A stretch of 64,000 nucleotides of DNA from Betaproteobacteria bacterium (GTDB lineage: Bacteria; Pseudomonadota; Gammaproteobacteria; Burkholderiales; JACQAP01): positions 157,992-221,991 of the forward strand of contig JACQAP010000028.1 in assembly GCA_016194905.1 (NCBI GenBank). Reading direction: 5' to 3'. Made by a program: the position numbers and the translations under genes. Below, in pieces: positions 43,421 to 52,142 of the stretch. The notes beneath the pieces were generated by a model. The model saw nothing but the letters and a program-made list of their open reading frames with translations. It was not told the origin of the DNA and did not search any database. How positions within the stretch are numbered: the first letter of the stretch is position 1; each line of letters begins with the position of its first letter.

Positions 43421-44070
43421 TCGGCCCGCTTGTCGCTGTATTTGGCAGCACGCAATTGTTGCGCTGCTGTCCGTTCCGATATTACCCGCAATCCTTATCT
43501 GCTTGGTACACCGTACCGCGCGGGGCAACAGCTTAAAGGCGTTAATGCAGAGGTGGATGTTGGCGGACCGTGGCGACCGCCAAGCAAGGCCTGCTCTGCA
43601 GGGCTTGGCATCTTTGTTATTGCGCTAGACATACGGCATCATCAATCCAACGCTTTGTTTGTGAACGCATTGCGAAGCGCTTATGAGCCAGGTTATCCAG
43701 CAGTCGTCCAAGTTAGATGTCACTATTGACGCATAAATACAGATATGGTGGAGCACATGCGCACAACTCGCGGTGGCCACGCGTATACGTCTCTGCGCGA
43801 GAACTATGCTTATACAAGAGGAATCGGCGCAGGTCATACCGACGTTATTCCAGTTAGCTGGCTCGCGTCGCAGACGCGCATGGATGAGATCTGATGAGCC
43901 GAACAAAACACCCCAGAGGACGCGTTCAAAGCAACGCGCCTCTGAGCGTTGGTGTTGGGCGTCACGAAAGAGATAGTCGCACAACCATCTTGTTCGTTGA
44001 TAGTTGAAACGGGTCATTTAGCCGCGCGGCCGACATCTCGGCCGGTGGCCTACTCACGAGGAGACGCGTC
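43421..44070. other. 650-base gene-poor interval
   Basis: No open frame on either strand has a family-like sequence. Contents are the 29-bp family C repeat at 43524-43552 (26 of 29 identical to 31528-31556) and an attC-like hairpin at 43898-43960. The remainder looks like eroded DNA. Confidence 0.5.
43898..43960 (+). other. attC-like recombination site candidate
   Basis: A left box GCCGAAC (one mismatch to RYYYAAC) is followed by a folded core: CAGAGG, bulged A, CGCGTT, loop CAAAGC, AACGCG, CCTCTG; then GTTGGGC (perfect GTTRRRY) at 43954-43960. The 63-base length and extrahelical base are typical of integron attC sites. No integrase gene is in the window, so this would be an orphan site. Confidence 0.35.
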
Positions 44071-44502
44071 ATGACGAAGAAACAATTGTTGCTGGGTCTT
44101 TTCTTGACAGCCGCTGCTGGATTCGGGCACGCCGCAGATGGTGGAAAACCCGGAACCATGATCCCCGCCGACGAAATGGAATGGAGGGAGCTGAATCCCG
44201 GTTCCCCGGTGAAAATGGCCCCGCTTTGGGGGGATCGCAGCACGGGCGAATACGCGATGCTGCTCAAGATACCCGCCGGGTTTGTCGCGCCCATTCATGC
44301 TCACACTGGCGACTACTACGGCATGAATGTGAAGGGGACTTGGCGCCATTCCTTTGACGGGGGCGACGAGAAGGACCTAGCGCCCGGCTCCTACGTGTTT
44401 CAGCCCGGGATGGGGTGGCACGGTGATGCGTGCGTCGGGCCCGAGGACTGCATTCTGTTCATTCATCAGCACGTAAAGGGCGATTTCATTCCAAAGCAAT
44501 AG
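44071..44502 (+). CDS. Exported cupin-domain protein, ChrR/DUF4437-like
   Basis: A 143-residue protein with a signal peptide (KKQLLLGLFLTAAAGFGHA, cleavage near 22). One cupin barrel: metal-binding PIHAHTGDYYGMNVKGTW, then LAPGSYVFQPGMGWHGDAC. It resembles the ChrR-type cupins, with a WHGD histidine. Function unknown; probably a periplasmic metal-binding protein. It follows the attC-like site and may be a cassette-borne gene. Confidence 0.7.
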   Translation: MTKKQLLLGLFLTAAAGFGHAADGGKPGTMIPADEMEWRELNPGSPVKMAPLWGDRSTGEYAMLLKIPAGFVAPIHAHTGDYYGMNVKGTWRHSFDGGDEKDLAPGSYVFQPGMGWHGDACVGPEDCILFIHQHVKGDFIPKQ

Positions 44503-44781
44503 ACTGGGTTGCGCAAATTGTGGCGCTTCGTTTGTGCTCGCCCGCCAGCGCCGGCTCATCATAGGGCGTCGTTCGGCAATCCGAAGCCAAGTGACGTTGA
44601 GCGGCCGGGGAGATCGGCAACAAAATAGTCCGGGGACATGGGTTACACATTGTGTCGCTTCAGTCGCCCGAAAGCATCCTCGGTGCGCCCATGTTGGTCG
44701 AGCACCTGTCGAGCTTGAGCGCAACGGAAGCAAGTGGGTCAGGCTGCATAGTTGCATTGACCGACGTTAGGAGCGACACAG
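44503..44781. other. Intergenic stretch without a recognisable gene
   Basis: 279 bases with no convincing frame, repeat or terminator. A GTTAGGAG word lies 16 bases before the next ATG, but no full attC can be folded. Confidence 0.4.
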
Positions 44782-45177
44782 ATGATCCGAGGCAGCTGTC
44801 TCTGCCGTAGCATCCGCTACGAAGTGCGCGGACCGCTGGGACCCGCGAGCCATTGTCATTGTTCGATGTGCCGCAAGGCGCACGGCGCGGCTTTCGGAAC
44901 TTATGCGCGGGTTCAGAAGGCGGATTTCGTCCTGGTTTCCGGCGCAGAGGACATCGCCTCCTATCAATCTTCGCCCGAAGTGACGCGCACGTTCTGCCGG
45001 CGTTGCGGCTCGACGTTGCAGTTCATCAGGGCGACACGGCCGAATACGTTCGCGTTGGCCCTCGGTACGCTGGATGACGATCCCGGCGTGCGGCCGTCCA
45101 TGCATATTCATATCGAGTCGAAGGTGCCATGGCTCGATATCGATGACGGCCTGCCCCAGCACATAGGGCATCCCTGA
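44782..45177 (+). CDS. GFA family (Mss4-like) zinc protein
   Basis: A 131-residue member of the GFA/CENP-V family: zinc ligands in CLC (residues 6-8), HCHCSMC (24-30) and the FCRRCGS pair. The best known member was proposed to promote glutathione adduct formation with formaldehyde, but most relatives have no proven activity. The gene stands alone. Confidence 0.88.
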   Translation: MIRGSCLCRSIRYEVRGPLGPASHCHCSMCRKAHGAAFGTYARVQKADFVLVSGAEDIASYQSSPEVTRTFCRRCGSTLQFIRATRPNTFALALGTLDDDPGVRPSMHIHIESKVPWLDIDDGLPQHIGHP

Positions 45178-45272
45178 ATTGACAGTTATTACAGGAGAAT
45201 CTGGGAATGGTTGATCCAGCATTTCGACAGACGCCTTTCCAGGTACGTAACGCCCGCTAACTGCTATTGCGG

Positions 45273-45289
45273 TATCTCGAATTGAGATA
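45273..45289. promoter_or_regulatory. Candidate HigA operator
   Basis: Inverted repeat TATCTC-GAATT-GAGATA, ending 12 bases before the toxin GTG and overlapping a TATACA word. HigA antitoxins autorepress by binding such palindromes; the assignment is inference. Confidence 0.45.
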
Positions 45290-45301
45290 TACAGTGCGTT
45301 T

Positions 45302-45589
45302 GTGCATGTCATCACCAGGAAACGGTTGAGGGAGTTCTCGGCCAAGCACAGGGACGCCGAAGCACCGCTCGGTGTCTGGTACGCCATCGTATCCAGGACA
45401 GATTTTGATTCGTTCGCCGATCTCAAGCAGGTCTTCCGGTCAGCGGATAAAGTCAGAAAGTTCACCGTCTTTGATATCGGTGGCAACAAATACCGGTTGA
45501 TTGCAGCCATTCACTACAACCGGAAGAAAATATACATCAGGCATGTGCTCACACACGTCGAGTACGATCGCAGCAATTGGAAGGAATAG
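45302..45589 (+). CDS. higB: HigB-type toxin (mRNA interferase-like)
   Basis: A 95-residue basic protein of the HigB branch of the RelE superfamily, starting at GTG: KRLREFSAKHRDAE, FADLKQVFRSADKV, FDIGGNKYRLIAAIHYNRKKIYIRHVLTHVEYD. These toxins cleave ribosome-bound mRNA. It precedes the antitoxin gene by 2 bases, the usual order for HigBA. Confidence 0.88.
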   Translation: MHVITRKRLREFSAKHRDAEAPLGVWYAIVSRTDFDSFADLKQVFRSADKVRKFTVFDIGGNKYRLIAAIHYNRKKIYIRHVLTHVEYDRSNWKE

Positions 45590-45591
45590 AA

Positions 45592-46002
45592 ATGTCCGCC
45601 ACTGAAATGAAGGAGATCATGCAGGAGTATCGTCGGCTGCGTGCGGTCATCCCGTTGGGTAGCTTGCGCACGAGGAAGGAGTATGAGCGTGCGGTCGAAA
45701 TGCTTGACGCGATTCTCGACGAGATCGGGGAGGACGAGAAGCATCCTATGGCGGAGCTTGCCGATGCGATCAGTGTTTTTGTCGAGAGATACGAGAACGA
45801 GCACATGGCGCTGCCGGCCGGCAAGCCCTCCGAAGTGTTGAAGTTTCTGATGCGGGAGCACCAGTTGCGGCAAAGCGATCTGCCTGAAATCGGTACCCAG
45901 GGGGTAGTGTCCGAGGTCATGGCGGGCAAGCGAGAACTGAACACACGCCAGATCAGAAAGCTCGCCGAGCGCTTTGGCGTTTCACCTGCAGTATTCGTCT
46001 GA
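45592..46002 (+). CDS. higA: HigA-type antitoxin with C-terminal HTH
   Basis: A 136-residue antitoxin. The helical N-terminal part (EYRRLRAVIPLGSLRTRKEYERAVEML) is followed by an HTH of the XRE type (HQLRQSDLPEIGTQGVVSEVMAGKRELN). It neutralises the HigB-like toxin and probably represses the promoter upstream. The ATG at 45592 is chosen over a TTG at 45577, which lies inside the toxin gene. Confidence 0.88.
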   Translation: MSATEMKEIMQEYRRLRAVIPLGSLRTRKEYERAVEMLDAILDEIGEDEKHPMAELADAISVFVERYENEHMALPAGKPSEVLKFLMREHQLRQSDLPEIGTQGVVSEVMAGKRELNTRQIRKLAERFGVSPAVFV

Positions 46003-46088
46003 ACTGCCGCGGGTGCACCGTACCTACGACGGATCGGTTTCACCATTACCGTGCATCGACAAATCCCGCTCTTCTTTGCGTACCTTTG

Positions 46089-46146
46089 TATCCTTTGCGC
46101 CTAAAAGGGTACTCCGACGTGCTATGCACGTAGGGTATTTGCGTCG
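46089..46146. repeat. Family D hairpin repeat, second copy
   Basis: TCCTTTGCGCC, TAAAAGGGTACTCC, the perfect hairpin ACGTGC-TAT-GCACGT (46117-46131) and AGGGTATTTGCG occur in the same order as at 26126-26189. It lies 25 bases before the next gene's ATG, so it may fold in the mRNA leader. Confidence 0.75.
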
Positions 46147-46170
46147 AGATTTTAATCTTTCGGAGGAGAA

Positions 46171-46938
46171 ATGAGACTCGCCAATAAGACGGTCGTCCTC
46201 ACCGGTGCCGGCAGCGGCATCGGCCTGGCCGCGGTCAAACTGTTCGCGCGGGAAGGCGCGAAGCTGATGCTGGCTGGACGCAATGAAGCGGGACTGGCGT
46301 CGGCGGTCAAAGCGGCGGGCGAGGGCAATGCGGCTTACATCGTTGCCGACGTGTCGAAACCGGAGGACAACCAACGTCTCATCAAGGCGGTGGAACAGAA
46401 GTTCGGCGGCATCGACATCTTCGTCGCCAATGCCGGGGCCGAGGGTGTGACAGCACCGATCGTGGATTACCCGCTGGATGCGTTCGACCAGGTGATGGCG
46501 GTGAACGTGCGCGGTGTATTCCTGGGATTGAAGTACGCGATCCCGGCCATCAAGAAGCGGAGCGCCGGCAGCATCATCATTACTTCGTCCATCGGCGGCA
46601 TCAAGGCGCGGGGCCAGGGCAACTCGGCCTATATCGCGAGCAAGCACGCGGAGATCGGGTTGATGCGCACGGCATCCGTGGAATGCGCCCCGTTCAATAT
46701 CCGGGTGAACTGCGTGCTGCCGGGCCCGACCGAAACCCGCATGATCCGCAACATCGAGGAAGGGCGCTCACCCGGCGCGCCCGAGAAGGCGCGCGCGACG
46801 ATCCTCTCCGGATTGCCGCTGAAGCGCTACGGCACGCCCGCCGAAGTCGCCAGCGTCATGCTGTTCCTGGCTTCCGATGAATCCAGTATCTGCACCGGCG
46901 GTGTATATCTGGCGGACGGGGGGCTGTCCGCGATCTAG
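46171..46938 (+). CDS. Short-chain dehydrogenase/reductase
   Basis: A 255-residue classical SDR with a GGAGGAG Shine-Dalgarno. TGAGSGIG (11-18), NAGAEG, ITSSIGG and YIASK complete the cofactor and Ser-Tyr-Lys sites, in contrast to the defective SDR at 24222. The substrate is unknown. A DoxX gene follows 59 bases downstream. Confidence 0.9.
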   Translation: MRLANKTVVLTGAGSGIGLAAVKLFAREGAKLMLAGRNEAGLASAVKAAGEGNAAYIVADVSKPEDNQRLIKAVEQKFGGIDIFVANAGAEGVTAPIVDYPLDAFDQVMAVNVRGVFLGLKYAIPAIKKRSAGSIIITSSIGGIKARGQGNSAYIASKHAEIGLMRTASVECAPFNIRVNCVLPGPTETRMIRNIEEGRSPGAPEKARATILSGLPLKRYGTPAEVASVMLFLASDESSICTGGVYLADGGLSAI

Positions 46939-46997
46939 TTTCGCAGCGGGTTCGGCCGCACCCCGTTTCGTTCCATATAAATAGACGGGGGGGAATA

Positions 46998-47453
46998 ATG
47001 AAGTTGCTGACTACGTGGCTGATCGACTGGCCGGAAAGCATCGCGCGTCATTTTGCCTGGCTGGGTCCGCTGGTTGCGCGCGTGACCGTCGGCTGGGTAT
47101 TCCTGATCACCGGCTGGGGCAAGCTCAACAACCTGCCGCAGGTGATCGAGAACTTCGCCGGCTGGGGCATCCCCTTCCCCGAGATCATGACGCCCTTCGT
47201 CTCCGCAGTGGAATTCGGCGGCGGCCTGCTGCTGTTGCTGGGCCTGTTCACGCGGATCGCCGCCGCCCCGTTGATCGTGGTGATGATCGTCGCGATCATT
47301 TCGGCCAAACGCCAGGAAATCGATTCCCTGGATGCGCTGCTCGGCTTCGAGGAGTTTTCCTACATGGCGATATTCCTCTGGCTGGCGATCGCCGGTCCGG
47401 GGCTCGTCTCGGTCGATCGCCTGCTGCAGCGCTGGAGGATGAACGCCGAATAG
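46998..47453 (+). CDS. DoxX family membrane protein
   Basis: A 151-residue protein with four hydrophobic segments and the DoxX motifs ARVTVGWVFLITGWGKLNN and VEFGGGLLLLLGLFTRIAA. DoxX-like proteins are inner-membrane, often linked to redox defence, with no settled catalytic role. It is convergent with the dehydroquinase-like gene. Confidence 0.85.
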   Translation: MKLLTTWLIDWPESIARHFAWLGPLVARVTVGWVFLITGWGKLNNLPQVIENFAGWGIPFPEIMTPFVSAVEFGGGLLLLLGLFTRIAAAPLIVVMIVAIISAKRQEIDSLDALLGFEEFSYMAIFLWLAIAGPGLVSVDRLLQRWRMNAE

Positions 47454-47469
47454 CGCGCGCAAACCCCGC

Positions 47470-47901
47470 CTACTTGCGCAGCAGCTTCAGCATTGCGTCG
47501 AGCCCAAGCACGTAAGAGTGCACGCCGAAACCGAACACCGCTCCGACTGCGACCGACGCGAGAAGCGGGCGGATCTCGCGTTTCTCGATGTTGGTCATGT
47601 GGACTTCCACGTACGGAAAGGGCAGTGCGCGCACGCAGTCGCGCAGCGCGTAGCCGGCGTGGTTGAAGCCGGCGGGATTCATAACGAGGCCTTGCACGCC
47701 GTCATCGACCGCACGGTATAGCCGGTTGATCGCTTCGCCTTCGATGTTGGTGTAGAAAATATCGAGCTGATATTTGTTGGCCTTTGCGTGAGCGAGCAGC
47801 ATCGTGTCGAGTTCGGCGGCCGTGGTCTTGCCGTAGATTTCCGGTTCGCGCCGCCCGAGGAAACTCATGTTGGCGCCCTGCACGAGTAGAATTTTTTCCA
47901 T
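47470..47901 (-). CDS. Divergent type II 3-dehydroquinate dehydratase-like protein
   Basis: A 143-residue protein with the type II dehydroquinase fold. The REPEIYG segment (catalytic Tyr23), the EGE motif and VEVHMTN (His101) are retained. The usual GPNLNLLG is GANMSFLG, and the NPGAYTHTS block reads NPAGFNHAG. Canonical AroQ dehydrates 3-dehydroquinate in the shikimate pathway. The changes and the catabolic setting suggest a paralogue acting on a related substrate, for example in quinate-type degradation. Confidence 0.75.
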   Translation of the reverse strand: MEKILLVQGANMSFLGRREPEIYGKTTAAELDTMLLAHAKANKYQLDIFYTNIEGEAINRLYRAVDDGVQGLVMNPAGFNHAGYALRDCVRALPFPYVEVHMTNIEKREIRPLLASVAVGAVFGFGVHSYVLGLDAMLKLLRK

Positions 47902-47917
47902 GCTTTGACGGCAGTGA

Positions 47918-47999
47918 TTGGGTGATTAAGTGATTATGCGATTAGCCAACTCAATTACTAAATTACTTAATCGCATAATCGCCTAATCAACCGATTGCC
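47918..47999. repeat. A+T-rich hairpin repeat
   Basis: ATTAAGTGATTATGCGATTA and TTAATCGCATAATCGCC words face each other across about 20 bases and are followed by further AATCG words. It lies between two minus-strand genes and could act as a transcript 3' end for the upstream gene at 48015. Confidence 0.7.
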
Positions 48000-48014
48000 T
48001 AATCGCCGATTCCA

Positions 48015-49295
48015 TCAACGTGCGAAGCCCGACTTGATCCAGTCCCCGCTCTTCACGCCTTCCGGCGGATTGACCTGCTCGGCGGTGTAGCGCGTCACGT
48101 TCGTCATCGTCAGCTTGCCGCCGACCGCTTTGGTCATGCCATACACCATTGGCTGGATGCCCTGATGTCCGTTGCCCAGCGCCATCCGGGTGGTGCCGCT
48201 CGGCGTTTCGAAACTCAGACCCTGGAAAGCCACGATGACCTGGTCCGTGCCGGGGTTCTTGCCATTTGTCGCGGACTTCGCCATTTCGTACGCGGCCTTG
48301 GTGCCGAGAATCGCCTGCACCATGTGGTAGGCGGCAAAGGGCGGCGGCGCACCATACCGTTTCTCGTAGGCGCTTCTGAACCAGCGGTTCAGTTCGTTGT
48401 CCGGCGCGAACACGCCGTGCGGGCCGCGCGCGCCGATGACGGTGCCGTCGGGAATTCTGGTGCCGAGGTTGTGGAGCTGCGCGTCGCCGGTCGTGAGCAC
48501 GACCGTGCTGCGGCCGAACAGGTTGCGCGGGACAGCCTGCAGGATGAAAGCCTCGAGATCGCCGCCCCAGAAACTGGAATGAATGACGTCCGGGTTCCCC
48601 GCGAGCAGGGCGGAGATCTCGCTTCCATACTGGCTGGAAAACAGTTTTGGCATCTGGGAGGTCGTGACCTCGATGGCGGGCGCCAGTGCCTTCATCGATG
48701 CCTCGAAGTCCTTCCACGAGTCCTGGCCCCAGGAGTAATTCTGGTTGATGCCCGCTATGCGGGTGGCGTTGGGCAGGCGCTCCCGGACATACTTCGCCGC
48801 GGCAACGCTGTCCATGGTCGCGTGCGATGCGGTTCTGAACACGTACTTGTAGGACGCATCTTCGAGCAAGCGGGGTGTGCCGCAGTCGAAAATGACGGTC
48901 AGCATTTTCAATTCTTCGGCGATGGGGGCGACCGCCAAGCAACTGCCGCTGGAGATGTAGCCGATGACCATGTCGACGTTCCGGCTCTGGACCAGGTTCC
49001 TGAATTGCGTGACGACATTGCTCGTCGATCCGGCTTCGTCGATCAGCACCATCTCGATAGGGTTGCCGCCGAAACCTTTCGTCTGGTGCGGAGCGGGCAC
49101 TGATCCGGCATTCAGGGCTTCGAAAGTCAGCTCGGCGGCGTTTCGCGCGGGAACGCCCATCGGCCCGGCACCGGGGCCGGACAGATAGGTGACGACGCCG
49201 ATGCGGATCGGTTTGGCTTCCTGGGACCACGCGCAATGCGCGCCGGCGAACCACAAAAAGGCCGTCAGCAGGATGGAAAACTTTCTAGATGCCAT
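48015..49295 (-). CDS. ABC solute-binding protein, branched-chain amino acid type
   Basis: A 426-residue exported binding protein (signal peptide KFSILLTAFLWFAGAHCAWS, cleavage near 24) of the Leu/Ile/Val type I periplasmic fold: IRIGVVTYLSGPGAGPMG, GYISSGSCLAVAPIAEE and INQNYSWGQDSW. No permease or ATPase belongs to it in this window, so the transporter must be elsewhere or it is a receptor. It heads the minus arm of a catabolic cluster. The ATG at 49295 is chosen because the signal peptide follows directly. Confidence 0.85.
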   Translation of the reverse strand: MASRKFSILLTAFLWFAGAHCAWSQEAKPIRIGVVTYLSGPGAGPMGVPARNAAELTFEALNAGSVPAPHQTKGFGGNPIEMVLIDEAGSTSNVVTQFRNLVQSRNVDMVIGYISSGSCLAVAPIAEELKMLTVIFDCGTPRLLEDASYKYVFRTASHATMDSVAAAKYVRERLPNATRIAGINQNYSWGQDSWKDFEASMKALAPAIEVTTSQMPKLFSSQYGSEISALLAGNPDVIHSSFWGGDLEAFILQAVPRNLFGRSTVVLTTGDAQLHNLGTRIPDGTVIGARGPHGVFAPDNELNRWFRSAYEKRYGAPPPFAAYHMVQAILGTKAAYEMAKSATNGKNPGTDQVIVAFQGLSFETPSGTTRMALGNGHQGIQPMVYGMTKAVGGKLTMTNVTRYTAEQVNPPEGVKSGDWIKSGFAR

Positions 49296-49333
49296 GGAAG
49301 GAACCCCTGTTGTGTCCTGTGCGAGGCCGGGAA

Positions 49334-49717
49334 TCACTCGTCGGGCGGCGACGTGACGACGATGAAGCGCAGGTCGGTCATGCCGGTGTTGTAGATCGCA
49401 TGCCTGACGCCGGGCGGAATGAAAATCACGTCGTCCTTGCGCACCACGGTGCGCTCGCCTTCGATCTCCATGAGGGCTTCGCCGTCGATGACGTGATAGA
49501 CCTGCTCCTGGATGCGGTGCCGGTGCGGTTCGACGTAAGCCCGGGGCTGATACACGGAAACGCGGTAGTCGATGCTCTTCGAGCCGCAGGACTCCGGCCG
49601 CACCAGCAGCTTCGAGTACGCGCCGCCGATGTGCGCCGGCAGCTCGTCCCACATCACCGACGCGGCCGCGCGGATTGCGGGTTTGCGTTTCACTGCAGCG
49701 CCTTTTTTCTTTGCCAT
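49334..49717 (-). CDS. Cupin-domain protein
   Basis: A 127-residue cytoplasmic single cupin. The first motif is EPHRHRIQEQVYHVIDGEALME and the second DDVIFIPPGVRHAIYN, giving the 3-His/Glu metal site. Such cupins act as small isomerases, dioxygenases or binding proteins. The basic N-terminus (AKKKGAAVKRKP) is not a signal. It lies between the binding protein and the epimerase genes. Confidence 0.82.
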   Translation of the reverse strand: MAKKKGAAVKRKPAIRAAASVMWDELPAHIGGAYSKLLVRPESCGSKSIDYRVSVYQPRAYVEPHRHRIQEQVYHVIDGEALMEIEGERTVVRKDDVIFIPPGVRHAIYNTGMTDLRFIVVTSPPDE

Positions 49718-49730
49718 CAGGTTTCCTCCC

Positions 49731-50675
49731 TCAGTTCTGCGATACCGTTTGTTGTTCGCGCAGGGCTTTCACGTAAGCGGCCAGCCCGGTGTGAATGTCG
49801 AACCGTGGACGCCAGCCGAATTCCGCGGCGGCGCGGCTGACGTCGAGCGCGCCCTTTCTGACGATCTCGATGCGGTCGCCATGGCGATAGGGACCGGGGC
49901 CGACCGAAAGTTCGGCGCCGGGCACCAGTTCGCGGACGAGCGCGATCAGTTCGGAAACGCTGACGGCTGCGCCGCTGCCGACATTGTAGGCATCGTAGCG
50001 ATGCTGCGGGTGATCGAGGGCCGCGAGGATGGCGGCTACCGCGTCATCGACATAAGTGTGGTCGATCGCCGAATCCGCGCCGGACGGAACATGCAGCTTT
50101 CGCCCGGCCAGTGCCGCGTCGATCAGATTTTTCGGGATGCGGTCGCGCGGCAGACCAGGCCCGTAGACCCACGACGGACGCAGGTTGATCACTTCGAGAC
50201 CGTGCAGGTCGCGATAGGTGCGGCCGAATTGTTCCACCGCGGCCTTGCAGATGCCGTAGGGCATGACCGGATCGAGCGGGTGGCTCTCGTCTATCCGGTC
50301 GACGCGGAAGGCGCCATACGCTTCCTCGGAGCTGAGGTGGATGCAGCGCCTGACCTTGCCGAGCCGCATCGCCTCGAACACGTTCAGCGAGCCTTCGATA
50401 TTGACCCGCGCGATCTGGATCGGACTGTTGACCGATGAGAGCACGCTGACAATGGCCGCGCAATGAATGACGGCATCGGGTCCGTGAGCCGCGACGATTT
50501 GCGCGACACGCTTCGAATCGGTGATGTCGCCCGCTACCTGGACAAGCCGGCCATCGGCAGAGCCGCCCTGGCGGGCTTGTGTATCGAATCCGATCGCCGT
50601 ATCGCCGCGCGCCAGCAGCGCGCGCACGACCGCAGCGCCGAGAAACCCGCTGCTGCCCGTCACCAGGACTCGCAT
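49731..50675 (-). CDS. NAD-dependent epimerase/dehydratase family protein
   Basis: A 314-residue extended SDR: TGSSGFLGAAVVRAL at the N-terminus, HLSSEEAYG and MPYGICKAAVEQFG (YxxxK). The fold acts on nucleotide sugars or on small hydroxy acids; the catabolic neighbours make the latter plausible. It lies 13 bases after the cupin start region in the same orientation and 15 bases from the aldehyde dehydrogenase stop. Confidence 0.87.
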   Translation of the reverse strand: MRVLVTGSSGFLGAAVVRALLARGDTAIGFDTQARQGGSADGRLVQVAGDITDSKRVAQIVAAHGPDAVIHCAAIVSVLSSVNSPIQIARVNIEGSLNVFEAMRLGKVRRCIHLSSEEAYGAFRVDRIDESHPLDPVMPYGICKAAVEQFGRTYRDLHGLEVINLRPSWVYGPGLPRDRIPKNLIDAALAGRKLHVPSGADSAIDHTYVDDAVAAILAALDHPQHRYDAYNVGSGAAVSVSELIALVRELVPGAELSVGPGPYRHGDRIEIVRKGALDVSRAAAEFGWRPRFDIHTGLAAYVKALREQQTVSQN

Positions 50676-50690
50676 CCGCCTGCCTTCCGT

Positions 50691-52142
50691 TCAGAGATTG
50701 AAGACGACGAGCCGCTGCTCGGTCATCTCTTCGATGGCGTAGCGCGGGCCTTCGCGCCCGGTGCCGCTGGCCTTCACGCCGCCGTAAGCGAGCTGGTCGG
50801 TGCGCCAGGTGGAGCTGCCGTTGACGATCACGCCGCCGACCCGCAGGCCGCGGATCGCTGCGAAAGAAACCTCGTTGGATCGGGTGAAGATGCCGGCCTG
50901 TAACCCGTACGGTCCGGCGTTGATCGCCGCAAAGGCGTCGGCCGGGGTTTTGTACGCAATCACATTGACCACGGGACCGAACACTTCCTCGCAGACGACT
51001 TTCATCTTGGGTTTGAGATTCGCCAGCAATGTTGGCTCGTAAGCCGCGCCGTGACGATGGCCACCGATTGCAATGCGTGCCCCGGTGAGGGCGGCCTCCT
51101 GCACCCATCCCTCCACGCGTCGTGCCGCTGCTTCGTCGATCAGCGTGCCGACGTCGGTCGCCGGATCGAGCGGATCGCCGAGCTTCATCTTGCGTACCTC
51201 GGCTTCCATCAATCCGAGGAAGGCGTCGGCGACGCGCTCCTGGACATAAACGCTTTGCACCGAGATACAGCTCTGGCCGGCGAGTCGCATCGAATTGCGC
51301 GCGCAGACGGCCGCCGCGGGAGCAAGGTCGGCATCGTCGTGCACGATGGTCGCACCGTTGCCACCCAGTTCCAGCGCAACGCGACGCAGACCGCTCGCGG
51401 CCTTGATGGCGGCACCGGCCCGGCTCGATCCGGTGAAGGTGATGAACTCGACGCGCGCATCGGCGACCAGCGCCGCGCCGATTTCGGCGCCGCCGTAGAC
51501 GGTGTTGAGCATGCCGGCCGGCGCGCCGGCTTCGACCATCAACTCGACCAGGCGATGCACGATCAACGGCGCCTGCGGCGACGGCTTCAATACCATGGTG
51601 TTGCCGGCCGCGATCGAAGGCGCGATCTTGTGGACCGCCAGGTTGAACGGTGCGTTGAACGGTGTGATCGCGGCGACGACGCCGACCGGGAAAGGCATCA
51701 GGAACGCCATCTTCCCGGCGCCCATGGCGCTGCCGTCGAGCGGCACGTGCCGTCCTTCGATGCGGATGGCTTCTTCGGCGGCGAGCGCAAAAGTCTCCAT
51801 CGACCGCCGGATCTCGCCCTCGGAATCCTTGATGGCCTTGCCGGTCTCGCGCGTCATCAGCTCCGACAATGATTTGACGTCGCGCTCGACCAGTGCGGCG
51901 ACGCGGCGTAGCAGCGCAGCGCGTTCGTAACCTGGCATGGCGGCCGCCTTTTCGCGCGCCTGAACTGCGGCATCCAGCGCGGCGTCGAGATCTGCTCTGG
52001 AGGAAACCGGCGCACTGCCGACGACATCGCCGCGATACGGATCGCGAATTTCGATGTAACGCCCGGCGTCTTGCCAGACATTACCCGCGAGTCCTTTCGC
52101 GGCGACCGGCAGGAAGCCGTTCCCGGCAACGACTGCGCTCAT
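50691..52142 (-). CDS. NAD(P)-dependent aldehyde dehydrogenase
   Basis: A 483-residue ALDH: cofactor motif FTGSSRAG, general base Glu in ALELGGNG, nucleophile Cys in AGQSCISVQ and the EEVFGPVVNV block. It oxidises an aldehyde to its acid. Its ATG overlaps the stop of the ThDP-enzyme gene (ATGA), so the two are coupled. I infer that it oxidises the aldehyde released by that decarboxylase-like enzyme. Confidence 0.93.
   Translation of the reverse strand: MSAVVAGNGFLPVAAKGLAGNVWQDAGRYIEIRDPYRGDVVGSAPVSSRADLDAALDAAVQAREKAAAMPGYERAALLRRVAALVERDVKSLSELMTRETGKAIKDSEGEIRRSMETFALAAEEAIRIEGRHVPLDGSAMGAGKMAFLMPFPVGVVAAITPFNAPFNLAVHKIAPSIAAGNTMVLKPSPQAPLIVHRLVELMVEAGAPAGMLNTVYGGAEIGAALVADARVEFITFTGSSRAGAAIKAASGLRRVALELGGNGATIVHDDADLAPAAAVCARNSMRLAGQSCISVQSVYVQERVADAFLGLMEAEVRKMKLGDPLDPATDVGTLIDEAAARRVEGWVQEAALTGARIAIGGHRHGAAYEPTLLANLKPKMKVVCEEVFGPVVNVIAYKTPADAFAAINAGPYGLQAGIFTRSNEVSFAAIRGLRVGGVIVNGSSTWRTDQLAYGGVKASGTGREGPRYAIEEMTEQRLVVFNL

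Noticed and set aside
43430..44017. Open frames of 99 and 130 codons in the gap after the MarR gene
   Set aside because: No Shine-Dalgarno, no recognisable sequence, and they overlap the repeat and the attC-like hairpin.
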